NCBI GenBank assembly: GCA_018417955.1
Contig: JACTVC010000006.1
Location: forward strand, 2,027,545-2,091,544
DNA from: Laccaria trichodermophora
Taxonomy: Eukaryota > Basidiomycota > Agaricomycetes > Agaricales > Hydnangiaceae
Direction: 5' to 3'
Length of the DNA stretch: 64,000 nucleotides
Made by a program: the position numbers and the translations under genes. The notes beneath the pieces were generated by a model that saw only the letters and a list, made by a program, of their open reading frames with translations, made no database searches and was not told where the DNA came from. Positions 45,170 through 58,451 of the stretch are shown here, piece after piece. The first letter of the stretch is position 1, and each line of letters begins with the position of its first letter.

Positions 45170-47333
45170 CTATTGACCAGCAAGGGGGCGCACTTGAAAT
45201 GCAGGAACTGGGGTTCCTGGTGGACCAGTAATATTGTTAGTTTCCGTATCTTGATTGTTAGTAGGAGTTGTAGCAAGGCGGACATTTTCGAGCTCTGTTT
45301 GGTTCTTCCCTTCCTGGAAGTCGACGTCGACCTCGGGTGTGGCAGTTGACGGAGCAGTCGCAGTCTTCGGCCCGCTCTCTTTAGGCGATTGGAGCTCGAA
45401 GTCAACGGTGACATGGAAGGACAATTGATCCTCGTTTGCTTCGTTCTGGGCCGTATTTTTGTAGAACCAATCCGAGGTAGTCATAGACGAGAGCGTCCTG
45501 GGGAGGGAGAGCGTACGGATGTTACACCAAGCTGAGAACAAGGGAATAGAGAGGCCGTCTGTGGCAGTTAGTGGTCGCAGCATATACAGGTGAGAATGAT
45601 GAGATAGGACGCACGAACGACAATGGAATTCAACACCACAAACGACACGATTGGGTGCAAGGCCGTTGCGAGCATGTCTTCTTGGGTTATAGGAGGTTTT
45701 TGCGGCGTAGTTAGTTTTTGAATTGCTAGCGTGGAGGTGTAGACGGCCCCTACTCCCATCTGCAGACACAACTGAGATGTGGCTGAAGAAATATAACTCG
45801 GTGACTAACGGGTCCTATCAACAAAGAAAATCATCAAAGAATTCCAACATAGATAGCCCTTACAACATACCGAAATGTCCAGAGAAGAGGGCCTGCCTCC
45901 AGGAAGTAATTTCCGGGATCCATTTATAAAGCATCAACATTGCTGGAATGCGTCTCAAGAACAGCACCCCCATGGTCAGCAACAACAATCGCCCTGGAGT
46001 GATATCCAAGGCTGGAATTGTAAATGATCCAAAGCGAAGCCATGCGCCAATATACATGAAGCCGACACAGTTGAGGACAAAGTCTATCACTGAAGAAAAC
46101 AGTTGGCCTTCAGTCTGCACGGTGAATTCGCCGTCCCATGATATAGCACATCCTGTCAACATAAACCATGTTAAACCTAAATAGATAGCACGGAGGTTGG
46201 AAGGCGACCTGCAGCGAATACGGCCAAGAGATCGTCGCTCCCCAAAGTACTGACAATTCCAGAAACGAAAATGGCTAATGAGAGGTATTGCGTGACATAG
46301 GACTGTCGGTCGATGAGTCCGTGCCGAAGAGAGAACCCCATCAGGGAAGAAAACGCCAGTCCTGGCTTGAAAGCGTCACTACTTGTTTGGGTCGCAAGCT
46401 CACGGCTATACTTACCGAGCAAAGCACCGATGAAAACTCCAAGAACCACTTGATCTGTAGTCATCATCTGTAGCCTGTTGTAACGTCAGATGGCTAGGAG
46501 ACATACATAAGCATCCGACGAGAACCCAATGTCCAATAGCTTCACGATTGGTAGCGTCGACAGTCAAGTAGATAGCGATCGTCAAGAAGGGGTACGCTAG
46601 GCCATCATTGGCTGCCGATTCGGCCGAGAGCAAATGTCGTAATCGCATGGGAACGTTCTTGAGCGCAAAATTTCCACCTGAAGATATGAGATTAAGCGGA
46701 GGTAACTGGACGTTCAACCAATACTCGGACCGACGATGGCTGCACATATGATAGGATCGGTGGGTGTCAGGCAAGCTGCAATAGCAAGACAAGAAACAAA
46801 GTTGAATCGCGGAAACAACAGATGTATGAGTTCTAAGGTGTCTTCGGTTAGTCTTTTTCAGCAAAAAATAAAACTATACATACCAGCGACAATGAACCAA
46901 CCAATCGCCATCGTTGGAATGATCATCACGAGCAAACTCTTCGCATGTTTTGCCATGTACGCTTTTGGGAGTTCAACTCCAATGGCAAATAAGCCTATCG
47001 CAAGAATCACGCGCATCACCTCCAGCGTGATTGCATTGCTGTGAGAACCCCAGGAACGGGGATTGAACACACCAGCAAAGTGAGGTCCCATTAAAATGCC
47101 GAAGGCAGTGCCGAGAACGACCTCATTGATATAAAGCTGAACTGTGGTAAGGAGCCAAAAGATGTCGAACACATGAGCACACCTTGTCCCGAGCGAGTAG
47201 GGAAAACATTGAAAACTAAGAAATACTTTCAATCACTTTATCATTAACAACAAATGATCACTCACGGCAACGACAAAACCGCCCAGACACATGTAGGCGA
47301 CACCTACGTCTGTAACCTTAAATACAGGTAAGT
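45170..47333 (-). CDS. NHA1: Nha1-type Na+(K+)/H+ antiporter, tandem copy A
   Basis: Multi-exon plasma-membrane cation/proton antiporter of the CPA1 type. Readable blocks from 5' to 3' are DVGVAYMCLGGFVVAV, LGTAFGILMGPHFAGVFNPR, ALFAIGVELP-like helices, SAESAANDGLAYPFL (the conserved ESxxNDG ion-binding motif) and GIVSTLGSDDLLAVFAAG. Later come SWDGEFTVQTEGQLFSSVID and LYKWIPEITSWRQALFSGHF. The tail after the helices is short (ends PAFQVRPLAGQ). No ATG is visible just upstream: the frame is stopped by TAA before FTHLPVF, so the first exon or start is unresolved. Copy B lies 1.3 kb upstream in the same orientation, so the two are a tandem duplication. The protein exports Na+/K+ in exchange for H+. 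Confidence 0.8.
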
Positions 47334-47340
47334 GGGTGAA

Positions 47341-48641
47341 TGCGAGGCAGATGTTTTACACCCACTTGTAACAGCTCGATCATCGGCAATGAGTTCTAGG
47401 CAGTGGGTGATTCTAACGCTTGGCAAGACAGGGAGAGTCGCGCATTTTGTAGACTCTTGGATACTACGAAGCGCTCTGCTCTATCACGTAGTTCCCACCT
47501 ACTCTAAACGGTGTGCCTTCAATGAACATCATTTAGAGTTCGGTTTCCGCTCTATCTTCGGGTCCTTTAGAAAGGGAGACGTTTCAGGTCAACTTCTCGT
47601 GTTTGAAGGCTTGAGCTAACTTTCACCCAATGTTTTGTATTCAAGTTTGAGTTGCTAGGTGAAGCATAGACACGAAGGGAGCGTCGAGTTTTTAAGCCAC
47701 CAATTTGAGCTGGTTGGCAAGAAAAAAGCAATCAGAGAGCGCATGATAGGTTTGTTGCCAGTGGCATACAGGCGACAGTGGTCGACACTCGAGCAGAATT
47801 TGTCCTGACACCCGAAGCCAAGGGGATACGATCAAACAAGCATGTCTTCAACTCCTGCCTGCAGGTCGTGCAATATGAACAGGAGGAAGTTGACCCGTAT
47901 ATATTGGCAGTTGAAGATCGAAAACGACCAATGTTATAAGCACAACTTCTCTGCGAATCGAGAATGAGAAAAAAATCTTGATCGAATAAACATGGAGACG
48001 TACCCATACCCAATTCAACGAACTACTAGTACCACCAAGGCCCATCGACGTTTGTCGATGCGAGTCAAGTCGAACTTGGACACCCCAAACACAACATGGT
48101 TGAAAGCACAAAGCATCTTTTAACCTTCGTTCCCGAACCGTTGATCGTCCATGATGCATGAAGTCGCAACATGCGGGGCTGGCCGATTGTAACTTGTTGA
48201 TCATGAATGACATGAGGTACTACATAATTCAACCTTGTCGAGCCCACGATGCGGCCTTTAGTTTGCAATTGCATGAACGAAACTTCTAGTGATCCCTCCA
48301 TCGTTTACTTGGGAATGCCCCACCCAGGAGTCAGGAGGCAGTCGGTTGTACGCATGAGAAATTGGCTGCGAAGTGATGGGTCATTGCAAGTCTGCCGCGA
48401 CAGAATATGTGCATGTCCCAATTACATATTATCCAAACTCTATCAAGTATTTCAATCTCTAGGTATACACGTCTCACTACATCAAAAGCAAAGCAAGGAA
48501 GAAAAACAAGATACGTATCGACGTCCATAAAACAGAAAAAAAAAGTAGGTACCCCCCTACTGTCAATAGAAAACCCACAAACGAGTTTTCCAAGAGTAGC
48601 CGAGTAGGACCTAAAAATTCCCCGAAGGGACCCAGCCAATG
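47341..48641. other. Spacer between the antiporter copies
   Basis: About 1.3 kb without a supported gene; short frames on both strands only. Contains the promoter of copy A and the 3' UTR of copy B. Confidence 0.4.
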
Positions 48642-51150
48642 TTATTGAGCCGAAGGGAACCTGACAACTTTAAGAACCGGGTCAGCCACCACATTCTGCT
48701 GCATTTCTCCCAGTGTGGATGGTGTAGTCATTGCAGACGGGACTTGTGCAGTCGGACTGGTAGTAGACGTCGCCGTGGAAGGGAGGGGTTCAGCCGTCTT
48801 GGGGAGACCTCGTGCTGCCGTAGTAGTGGGCATTACAGCATCTTCGCCCACCAGCACATGCACCCTAGTCGCCGGAATCTGAACGAGGCTCGGAACAGGG
48901 GCCGACGTCGAAGCCGCAGGGACCACTTCATCCCCTTGCTTTCCCCTCTCCGAGTCCTTCTCCCGCTCCAAAAAGCTAACTTCCCTCTTCGGCGTAACAT
49001 TTCCACTCGTCTTCTTATCCTCGCTCACCGACCGCGAATGCAAGTGCGCGTGAGGGTTAACATCAACTACAACATGCTCCCCCGGCCCCACCCCAACCCC
49101 AATAGCCATCATCTGATCATCCGCCTCCTCATCTCTCTGAATTGTCGTCGCATTAGCCGAATTAGACACCCAATTGACGTTCAAGAGCCAATCGGGTACG
49201 GGGACCCTCGCTCCGTAGGTCAGTGTACGAGAGAGGGAGACGTTCCGCGAGAAGTTCCGGCCTGCGCTGAAGAATGGGATGGACAGGCCGTCTATAAAAA
49301 TTAATGGGGATTTAGCGAATTGGGTTGAAGAGGAGAAGGGACGTACGGATGATGATGGAGCTTAAGACGACGAACGATACGATGGGATGTAAAGCCGTAG
49401 CGAGTTTATCAGCTTGTGTTTCCGGTGGGTTTTGTGGTGTTGCTAGTTTGTGAATGGCTAGTGTTGAGATGTACACAGCTCCGACTCCCATCTGTAGTCA
49501 AAATCAAATCAGATATGAACTCCAAAACTTTCACAAACGAAGCAAAAACTCACGGGCCCTTATCAAAAGAAAAGCAAAATCGTCAACTTCAAATCCCCAA
49601 GAAAAAGTTGAAAACATTACCAAAATGTCCCGAAAACAACGCCTCCCGCCAACTCGTAATCTCCGGTATCCACTTATAAAGCACCAACATTGCCGGAATC
49701 CTTCTCAAAAACAATACCCCCACCGTCAACAACAGCAATCTCCACGTGGTGATCCCCAATATCGGGATATTGAACGCTTCAAAGGGGAGCCAGGCCCCAA
49801 TGTATATGAAGCATGCGCAGTTGAGGACGAGGTCGATGACGGAGGCGAAGAGCTCGCCTTCGGTGTGGACGTTGAAATCGCCGTCCCAGGATATCGCGCT
49901 TCCTGTGAACAAAGAGAGTATGGTTATTAGGATGTGTAGATGAGTTGTTAAAAAAAGGCCAACCTGCGGCAAAGGCGGCTAGGAGCTCGTCGCTGCCTAG
50001 GGTACTAACAATTCCGGTGATAAAGATGGCTAGGGAAAGGTATTGTGCAACGTAGGATTCTCTATCTATGAATCCGTGCCGATGCGAGAATTTCATGAGG
50101 TGGGAGAATGCCAGGCCTTTGTAATGATCCGATGTTATTGATCAAATACACCTAGAACATGGAAGAAACTAACCAAGTAAAGCACCGATAAATACCCCCA
50201 AGAAAACCTGGTCTTTGGAAAGGGATGAAAAGTTATTCCCCGAACAAATATGGAAGAAAAACGGGAAAAAGACATACATAACCACCCAACGAGGAACCAG
50301 TGTCCAATCGCCTCACGACTAGTAGCGTCCACAGTAAGGTAAATGGCAATGGTCAAAAAGGGGTACGCAAGCCCGTCGTTGGCTGCTGATTCTGCAGAGA
50401 GAAGTTGGCGTAGGTTGATGGGGACGTGTTTTCTCGCAAAGTTTCCCCCTAGCCATAGAATTGAGCTGGGATGAAAGGGAAGAGCGAAGTCGAGAAGAAC
50501 GAACCGACGATGGCAGCACAAATGATAGGGTCAGTTGGCGTCAAGCAAGCAGCGATAGCAAGGCAAGATATAAAGTCCAACTTGGGAAACAGCGCACGCA
50601 AAAGCCCTATAATCATTTTTATGTATGTGAAATAAGAAACGAACGAGGATACACACCAGCAACGATAACCCACCCAATCGCCATCGTCGGAATAACCATC
50701 GCCAACAAACTCTTTGCATGTTTCGCCATGTACGACTTGGGTAGTTCCACACCGATAGCGAATAATCCCGTTGCGAGGACCACACGCATGACTTCGAGGG
50801 TGATGGCATTGCTGTGGGCACCCCATGACCGCGGGTCGAATATACCTGCAAAGTGAGGGCCCATGAAGATGCCAAAGGCGGTCCCTAGGACGACTTCGTT
50901 GACGTATAACTGGAGGTTTATTATATCTCCATGAGCAGATGCGGGACTCGAGATGAACGTACTTTTTCTCGTGCCAGGAGTGAGAACATCGAGAACTAGA
51001 TATCGGTAATCAGCACTCGGTCGATAAGGAGAGAAAGAGGGTACTAACAGCGACTACGAACCCGCCCAAACATATATATGCGATACCTGCATCGGTGACC
51101 TTGAATACGGGCAAGTGGGTGAATGTAGGATGCAAGGCAATTATCCACGA
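48642..51150 (-). CDS. NHA1: Nha1-type Na+(K+)/H+ antiporter, tandem copy B
   Basis: Paralogue of the gene at 45170-47333 with the same exon blocks: HPTFTHLPVFKVTDAGIAY, MGPHFAGIFDPRSWGAHSNA, LATGLFAIGVELPKSYMAKH, SAESAANDGLAYPFL, GIVSTLGSDELLAAFAAG and LYKWIPEITSWREALFSGHF. It differs by a much longer hydrophilic C-terminus (about 48642-49180, with KKTSGNVTPKREVSF and a Ser/Thr/Pro-rich end), the part known to regulate Nha1 in yeast. At the expected start (homologues begin with Met-Ala-Leu-His) the sequence reads ATT GCC TTG CAT, so either an upstream exon supplies the ATG or the start is lost. The right-hand limit given is the end of clear homology, not a proven start. Confidence 0.8.
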
Positions 51151-52428
51151 ACTTCTATCAACTCGATCATATTGGATTGGAAATTCAGCGTGTGTTTTCG
51201 GAAGCAATACGAAAATCACTCTTTTATAGGCCTAGATTCTTACGTCAGCATCTGACCTCACTGGAATTACTTGGTTGTGGCATAGTGACTCCAGATGTTT
51301 ACCAACCCTAGTCGTTCCCAACAGGTCGTCGGACCAGTGGAGCTGTCGACATCGTTCAAAGCCGGCCTGTGAGTATGTACCTTCATCTGCACGGAGGAAC
51401 AAACAACTTTACATCCTTTCTGGCGCCCGATGTTCACGCGCCCAAGATAGTCCTGGAATATCGTGCTCAACCAACTCTTTGGGCGAATTGAGCGATTGCC
51501 GAACCCAAGCGCCTTCTTACCAATCCGCGGTGTAAAATTTTCATGCCTTTCGGTCGTTCTGTTTCGGGCCTCGGGCAGGTGCGTCGAGGCTAGCCCAAGA
51601 CGCTTTCGGAGTTTCGCATACAAAAGAAAATGTTTGAGCAAGAATGCGAGCTGTGAGTTGTGATTTAAGCTGTAGAAACGGAATGGACAAACTTATGTTC
51701 TTCCTTTTTGTAGGCAGCGGCATGATGCATGACGCCTGGCATTCACTGATTGAAAAGACTTTCAGAGCTTCGTGTTGATGCCGGTTCAAGGCAAGCCGCT
51801 ACAAGTTTTGTTCTTTGGTTGTATAACGGAACGGACCTTCACATTTTCTTCTGCAGATCGCGACATCAGGCAAGCCGCCCAATAGACAACGGCCCAGGAC
51901 GGTGTTGGAGTTTCTTGTCCATTGGAAGGCGGAGCTGTTGTTGTCGACTGAAGAAGGGCTGCACTTGGGAGCATTTCACGTCTATTTTGCAGATTGAAAA
52001 TGACGTACCTTTATCTTATGGTAGGTGCGTAACGGCAGAGACCACGATCTTAGCACGAGCCATCTCACATCCTTCCTGCAGATTACGCCTGAAATTTACT
52101 GGCAGGACTCAATATCGAGGCGTGCAATTCGTCTGAGCACTCGAAATTTTACTCAACTTGCCGAGGACATCAAATCCCCGAATGCCCTCTGAACAACATC
52201 CCTCTGCTGCTGCGGTTTTCCTTCCATTTTCCGTCCAACGAGTTCAAAATATGTCAGTCTCGAAGTCCGGATGCGATGGTCGGTTTATTTGCAGTCTCTG
52301 GATCACCTTGCTTTGCCTGCAACAGCCAACATATCGAAGACTACCATGCTCATGTACTCCAAGTTATTCAATACACAGAAAAAATGATATAAATTCCTTG
52401 AAGCACGCGAGCTCCAAAAATCCCTCCC
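51151..52428. other. Intergenic, nothing recognised
   Basis: About 1.3 kb between antiporter copy B and the PLC stop. It should hold the promoter, and possibly a first exon, of copy B. Small frames are unconvincing. Confidence 0.4.
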
Positions 52429-54394
52429 TCACTGCACCTTCTCCACCCTAACCCTCATAACCAAACTCGCCCCCTCACTCTTCCCCTTCCCATCCATCAT
52501 CCTCACAACCACCCACTTGCCCTGCACAACCCTATCCAACCTCGCACAAAACACACCAATCAACGCGTCCTTCCCTTCTCGTCCTCATACACCCCCAAGC
52601 GCAAGAACGCAAGTTCATCAGATGCGTATTCCCACTCGAAACGCCTTGAATCGGGCGGCAAGATGAAATCGGCGCCTTGTGAGGTCGTCTTGACGGACTG
52701 GGAGCGCCATTGGAGTTGTGAGGAGTTAGAGGAGTGGAGGAGGGTTGCGAGGATGTATGCTGAGAATGACTTGGTGTTTGGTGATGGTACTACACCCAAC
52801 AAAAACGATTCAGCGCAGCTCTGAAACAAGGAAGACGAATGAAAAACACACAAGAGCTAACGCCCACAAGCTCAACAACCATCTTCTCCCTCCCTTGTCC
52901 TCCCTCCCCTTCCCCCCTTATTCCTTCCCTCCTCATCCCGCGCGGCTTCTCAACCCACCCCATAGTCCCCACAAACATCGCCTCATTAACCTGCATACCC
53001 ACATCATACCTCTGCCAATTCAACGACGCAACCTGCGTTCCACACCTCCAATACACCTCCGGAGTGAAGTTGCTCGACTGGATACGCGTGCCGCGGGGAT
53101 AGACTCTTCGGAGGTGTTGGGATGCGTGTTTGATTAAGGGGGGGAGGGAGGTGGTGAGGAGGGAGGAGAGGGAGGTTTCGGATATGTTTATTAGGATGTG
53201 GGGTTGTGGTGGGAGTGCTAAAGGGAGGCGTTAGGAAGAGGGAGGCAGGGAGAGGGAAAGGGAGGGAGAGGGACGTACGTTGGTCAAGCCATCCTTTGCG
53301 GGGTTTCATGCTGCGCGCGTAGTAGCCTAGTTCGGCGAGCTCGTCGGATATCTTCACCTTTGGTTGCGTCGTCTTTGGCTTTCTCTTCCATGGCCAAAGT
53401 CCGCTGCCTTTGTCTTCTCCCGACTGCTGATTTCGTTCATTGGGACATTCGTTCCCATCCTCTTCTTCTCCTTCCTCTTCATACAGCGATTCCTCATCAT
53501 CATCATCTTCCAACAGCTCCTCTCCCCCCGGCTGCCCCTCCCCACTCCCCGTCACCACCGGCGGGTAATACTCCACCATAACCACAATCCGTCCCCTAAG
53601 TAGCGCCGGCGTAACCATCCCATCCTGCACACCCTCAATCCTACCCACCACCAACTTGTCGCCCCACGTCTCCTTCATAACGCGCACCAACTCCCCCTGG
53701 CCCTGCATGGCCACATGACACTCCAAGCTGACGAAGAGGGGCCAGTCGGTGGGGGCTATGGAGGCGTTGATGGCGAGGCAGACGGAGGAGAAGGGGACGC
53801 CGTGGCTTAGTGTGTAGCCGTGTGTTACGATGAGGCCTTTGGAGGATGACCAAACGTCGATTTCTGTTTGAACAATTTCGTGGTAATGGCAAGGTAATGG
53901 AAGGATTTTAAGGAAGGGAAAGGAAAGACGAACCGACGCAGCGGGCGTTGCGGGATAAGACGTGGGTGTAGGCTTCGGCTGAGGATCGGCCTAGGAGTTG
54001 GCGGGAGAGGAGGTAGGTGTTGTGGGATGAGCTAGTTGAAGGGGGTTCGTTTGGTTTGAATACTAGGGAGATCGGAGGTGAGGAAGCACTTACGAGATGA
54101 AATAGTCGGTTATGGGGAGGGTATCGTCTACTTGTATTGCCTTGATGACAGGTCTTGCTAGCAGGTCATTCACGGTCTGTAATACGCGTTCAAGACGTTC
54201 GCGAGGATAATAAGATGTAGACATGTACTTACGATATCTTGATCCTCAGCCCACTGCACGATCTCAGGACTAAGACGAAGTTCGGTCCAAGCGGAAGTGT
54301 CGAGGTTGCGGTTCGTGTGCGCCTCATAGTAGTCCGTGAGCTGTTCTTGGATTTGGGTATCGAAATCGTAGGTATTATTATCCGCGTCCATCAT
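52429..54394 (-). CDS. PLC1: Phosphoinositide-specific phospholipase C (delta type)
   Basis: ATG at 54394 ([19 protein letters not shown]) starts a protein lacking a PH domain; the first ~70 residues suggest EF-hand-like helices. PLC-X follows: TDYFIS joined by an intron to [14 protein letters not shown] (first catalytic His), [23 protein letters not shown] (second catalytic His) and [16 protein letters not shown] long acidic linker ([19 protein letters not shown]) separates it from [58 protein letters not shown] and [14 protein letters not shown]2-like end reads [20 protein letters not shown] and terminates at TGA 52431-52429. It hydrolyses PIP2 to IP3 and diacylglycerol at the plasma membrane. 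The acidic linker is longer than usual and highly charged. Confidence 0.88.
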
Positions 54395-54488
54395 TGGGTA
54401 TAACGTGGGTATAAAAAGAGATGATGTGTCTATTTTTAACAACCACAAACTATGGCCAACTTTGAGTTTGAACTCCCAATCCACGCTT

Positions 54489-56324
54489 ATGCAGACCTCT
54501 CCAAATGCGGCATTCGACGTCGTCGAGCGACGCATCCAGACGCTTACTTCCATTCTCCAGAACATGAATAGACGACATCTCCCTGCCCCGAGCGATCAGA
54601 GTCAGATCCCAGCTTTTCTGCGTCACTTGGCTACTCTCCTTGCCTGTGATGATGCAGACGCTGTCGCTCTTACTGGTAGCTTGACCAATGAAGAGTTACG
54701 GATCTTGGTCGCGACCCAAAACCGTTTTGGCTCCACCGAATTTGGAGTGAAACAGATTACAAAGTCAAATGGGACATTCGAGGAGGTGGTGAATGGGCAC
54801 GTCTGTTGACCATCTCCGACTCTGTGTAATTCTGATCGTTCAAAGGGACAAGAACTCTAAGCTCCCGCAGCACATAGCCGACGTTTGGGCCGCTATAGAC
54901 TCGTATGATCCAAATGTTCGGGGCCAATTCCATTCGTTCTGCCTCTTCATCGTCACGCGCTGTTTCCAAAAGCTGTCCAAACGCGTATTTCAAGACAAGG
55001 AATGTTGGAATGTAAGCGTGAGCCAAAAGATTTTCGACTGGACTCCTCGTACTCAAGAACTCGATGACGTTCGGTGGATCGAACGTCCACAATGGGTACT
55101 TGTAGACCTTCCCCCCGATATACTTGACGGAATGAGGGAAAGAACGATAGAGGTACTACATGGGCGACGTGTCACTCAATGGGAGTTCTCATCTGCCACT
55201 TTGCGAAGCTGGGCTTGGCTTCTTGCGACTATGCTTCAGCAGTTGGAATTCACAACAAGGTGGACGAAGTTAGCGCGAGAAAATAAGGAGACCGATAAAG
55301 AGACTCGGGGGCTCAAAGATATCATAATTGGTGTTATTGTCTGCATGCGTACGTGCATTGGAGGGAGGGTGTCGTAAAGACACTTTTAACCAAGACGTCA
55401 TTAGCACATGCGTTCAGCCTCCGTGACGATGTATTGAATATGGGCGCTGGTGAGTTTGGTTACATTGATTCTCTGAAAATAAAGTAAACTGAAAAGACCG
55501 CTTCCAAAAGATGAACTTGCCGATATGCGGAGAGAGTACGACGAAAGTGATGGACAACAAGTCTTTCGCTACCTAAAGGCCATGGTCGCGTGGCATGCCG
55601 CCGCCCAAAGTGTATTGAATGAAAAATATCGACGCGTTGCCCCAACTACTATGCGTGTTAGCCTAGTAGAGGTTGCTCCGAACCAGTCCTCAGATCTAAT
55701 GACCGATGAAGAGGTCATTGACGAATTCTTCCGTAGACGACCTGCTTCATCGTCCGAATTCCGCATCTCTATCGAGAATATTATCAGGGAAAACCACATA
55801 AAGAAGACGTTCACTGGTGCCACACACGCAGAAGCGACCCTTATGGGGCTTCTTACATATATCTCCCCTGGCTCACCTTCCGTCAATCATGGGGATCAGA
55901 CTGACGACGCCACTCTTCGTCTTCTCAAAGCATTCATTGAACCGGTATGTTTTTGTTCTTCCTCTGCACACATCTAATAAAATCCTTGGACGGATCTAGG
56001 CACTATTCGAAAAAGCCATCGCTGTGAATAATAAAAAGTGCTGTTGGTGCTGCGACAGGCTCAATCCTTCTTGATATCAATATCAAGTTGCCCAGCTCAC
56101 ATGGTGTTATATTCTCTTGGACTCCTCCTCGAGTGGGCGTTGGTCTCTCTGTTCTCCAAAAACTTGAGAACAAACTATGGGAAGAAATGAGCACGGCTGT
56201 AATGGATGAGACTCTTTATGGTCAAGGCTCTCGGTCTAGTACCCCTTTTGAGGAAGATCCTAGAGTTTTGGAAGGTTGGAGGAAACCTGCTGCTGTGGGT
56301 CGGCCGCCTGACACAAATGGTTGA
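54489..56324 (+). pseudogene. OTT_1508-type deaminase, tandem copy A (frameshifted)
   Basis: ATG at 54489 starts MQTSPNAAFDVVERRIQTLT. Introns of ~50 nt lead through FLRHLATLLACDDADAVALT, RVFQDKECWNVSVSQKIFDW, EFSSATLRSWAWLLATMLQQ and LMTDEEVIDEFFRRRPASSS. The deaminase motifs are TGATHAEATLMGLL (the HxE site, 55825-55833) and KKCCWCCDRLN (the CxxC site, about 56038-56060). Together they coordinate the catalytic zinc. Directly after CxxC, 2 nt are missing compared with copy B (near 56065), and the frame meets TGA. The last conserved part (HGVIFSWTPPRVGVGL) continues in another frame to 56324. The family is known from Orientia and is expanded in mushrooms, with proposed nucleic-acid or nucleotide substrates. 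This copy is probably inactive or C-terminally altered. Confidence 0.72.
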
Positions 56325-56561
56325 AACTTGAGATGCCTATATCGTGTTCATATATACTTACGGTATCTTGATCCATGACCACTGCATGATCTTAGATCAA
56401 GTGGAAGTGTCGAGTTTGTGGCTCATCGCGCCTCGTAATAGGCTGTGAGCTGTTCTTGGATCTGGGTATCGTTTCGTAGGTATTATTATCCAAGAATCGG
56501 AGAAGTGTCTATTTTTAACAACTACAAACTTCTGAGCATACTCTCATGCAGACACTTCCAA

Positions 56562-58451
56562 ATGCCTGCCATTCTTACGCAGACCTCTCCAAATGCCCTA
56601 TTCGACGTCGTCGAGCGACGCATCCAGACGCTTACATCCATTCTCCAGACTATGAATACCCAACATCTCCCAAGTACCCCGAGCGATCGGAGTCAGATCC
56701 CAGCTTTTCTGCGTCACTTGGCTACTCTCCTTGCTTGTGATGATGCAAACGCTATCGCTCTTACTGGTAGCCTGACCCATGAAGAGTTACGGATCTTGGT
56801 CGTGTCCCAAAATCCTGGCAACGTTTCCCAATTTGGAGTGAGAGAGATTATCAAGTCAAGTGGAACATTTGAGGAGGTGGTGAATGGGCACGTCTGTTGA
56901 CCATCTCCGACTCTGTGTGTAAATCTGACCGTTCAAAGGGACAAGAACGCAAAGCTCCCCCAGCACATAGCCGATGTTTGGGCCGCTGTAGACTCGTATG
57001 ATCCAAATGTTCGGGCCAATTCTATTCGTTCTGCCGCTTCATCGTCACACGCTGTTTCCGGAAGTTGTCCAAACGCGTATTTCAAGACAAGGAATGTTGG
57101 GATGTAAGCGTGAGCCAGAAGATTTTCGACTGGACTCCTCGCACTCAAGAAATCGATGATGTTCGTTGGGTAGAAAGCCCGCACTGGGCAAAAGTTCTAG
57201 ACCTCCCACCCGATGGACTTGACGGAATGAAGGAGAGAACGATAGAGGTACATGGGCGATATGTCGTTCAATGGGAGTTCTCATCTGCCACTTTGCGAAG
57301 CTGGGCTTGGCTTCTCGCGTTTATGCTACAACAGCTGGAATTAGCAACAAGTGCAACGAGGTCAGCGCGAAAGAACAAAGAGACTGATAAAGAGAATCAG
57401 GGGCTAAGAAAAATTCATGCTTGGTGTTTCTGTCTGCATGTGTACGTGCATTGGAGGGAGGGTGTCGTAAAGACCCTTTTAACCGAGACCTCACTGGCGC
57501 ATGCGTTCGGGCTCCCCGCTACATTGAATAAGCGCAGTACGTAAAGTTATCGTCATTCCGTCCCTCATCTCATTGTTTACCCACAAAAATGCAGGTGATG
57601 ACGAACCAGGTGAGTTTGGTTACATTTATTCTCTGAAATAAACTGAAAGGGCCGCTTTTGAGATGACCTCGCCGATATGCGGAGAGAGCCCTACGAGCGT
57701 GATGGGGAACAAGTCTTTCGCCACCTGCGAGCCATCGTCGCATGGCACGTCGCCGCAACAAACGTATTGGATGAAAGATATCGACGCGTCGCCCCAACTA
57801 TGTGTGTCAGCTTAGTGGAGGTTGCTCCGAGCCAGGAGTGCGATCTGATGACCGATGAAGAGGTCATTGAGGAATTCTTCTGTAGACGACCCACTTCATC
57901 GTCCGAAGCCCGCATCTCTATCGAGAATATTATCAGGGAAAACAACACTAAGACGTTCACTGGTACCACTCATCCAGAAGCGACCCTTATGGGGCTTCTT
58001 ACATATTTCTCGCCTGGCTCACCTTCCGTCAATTATGAGGATCAGACTGATGAAGCCACTCTTCGTCTTCTTGAGAAATTCATTGAACCGGTATGTTGTC
58101 CTTTCTTGTTCTGCACACGTCTAATAAAATCCTTGGATACAGGTGATATTCGAGAGAGCCATTGCTGTCGATAAAAAGTGCTGTTGGTGCTGCGACAGGC
58201 TCAATAGCCTTCTTGATATCAATATCAAATTGCCCGGCTCACATGGGGTTTTATTCTCTTGGACTCCTCCCCGAGTGGGCGTTGATGTCACTGTTCTCCA
58301 AAAACTTGAGAACGATTTATGGGACGAATTGAGCTCGACTGTAACGGATATGATTTCCTGTGGGCATTCTCGCTCTAGCACCCCTGTTGACGAAAATCCC
58401 AAAAGGACGGAAGCTTTATTCAAATATAAGCCCTTAACCCTCCGTGTTTGA
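56562..58451 (+). CDS. OTT_1508-type deaminase, tandem copy B
   Basis: Starts MPAILTQTSPNALFDVVERR at 56562 and parallels copy A over its full length, offset by about 2.07 kb. The catalytic part is complete: TGTTHPEATLMGLLTY (HxE, x = Pro), then, after an intron (acceptor near 58142), KKCCWCCDRLNSLLDI and LPGSHGVLFSWTPPRVGVD. It ends at TGA 58449-58451. Near 57013 one base is missing relative to copy A (CGGGCC against CGGGGCC), and the open frame resumes at ~57065 with RVFQDKECWDVSVSQKIFDW. Unless an intron covers this point, copy B also has a frameshift, in its N-terminal half. Substrate unknown; the pair arose by recent tandem duplication. Confidence 0.65.
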
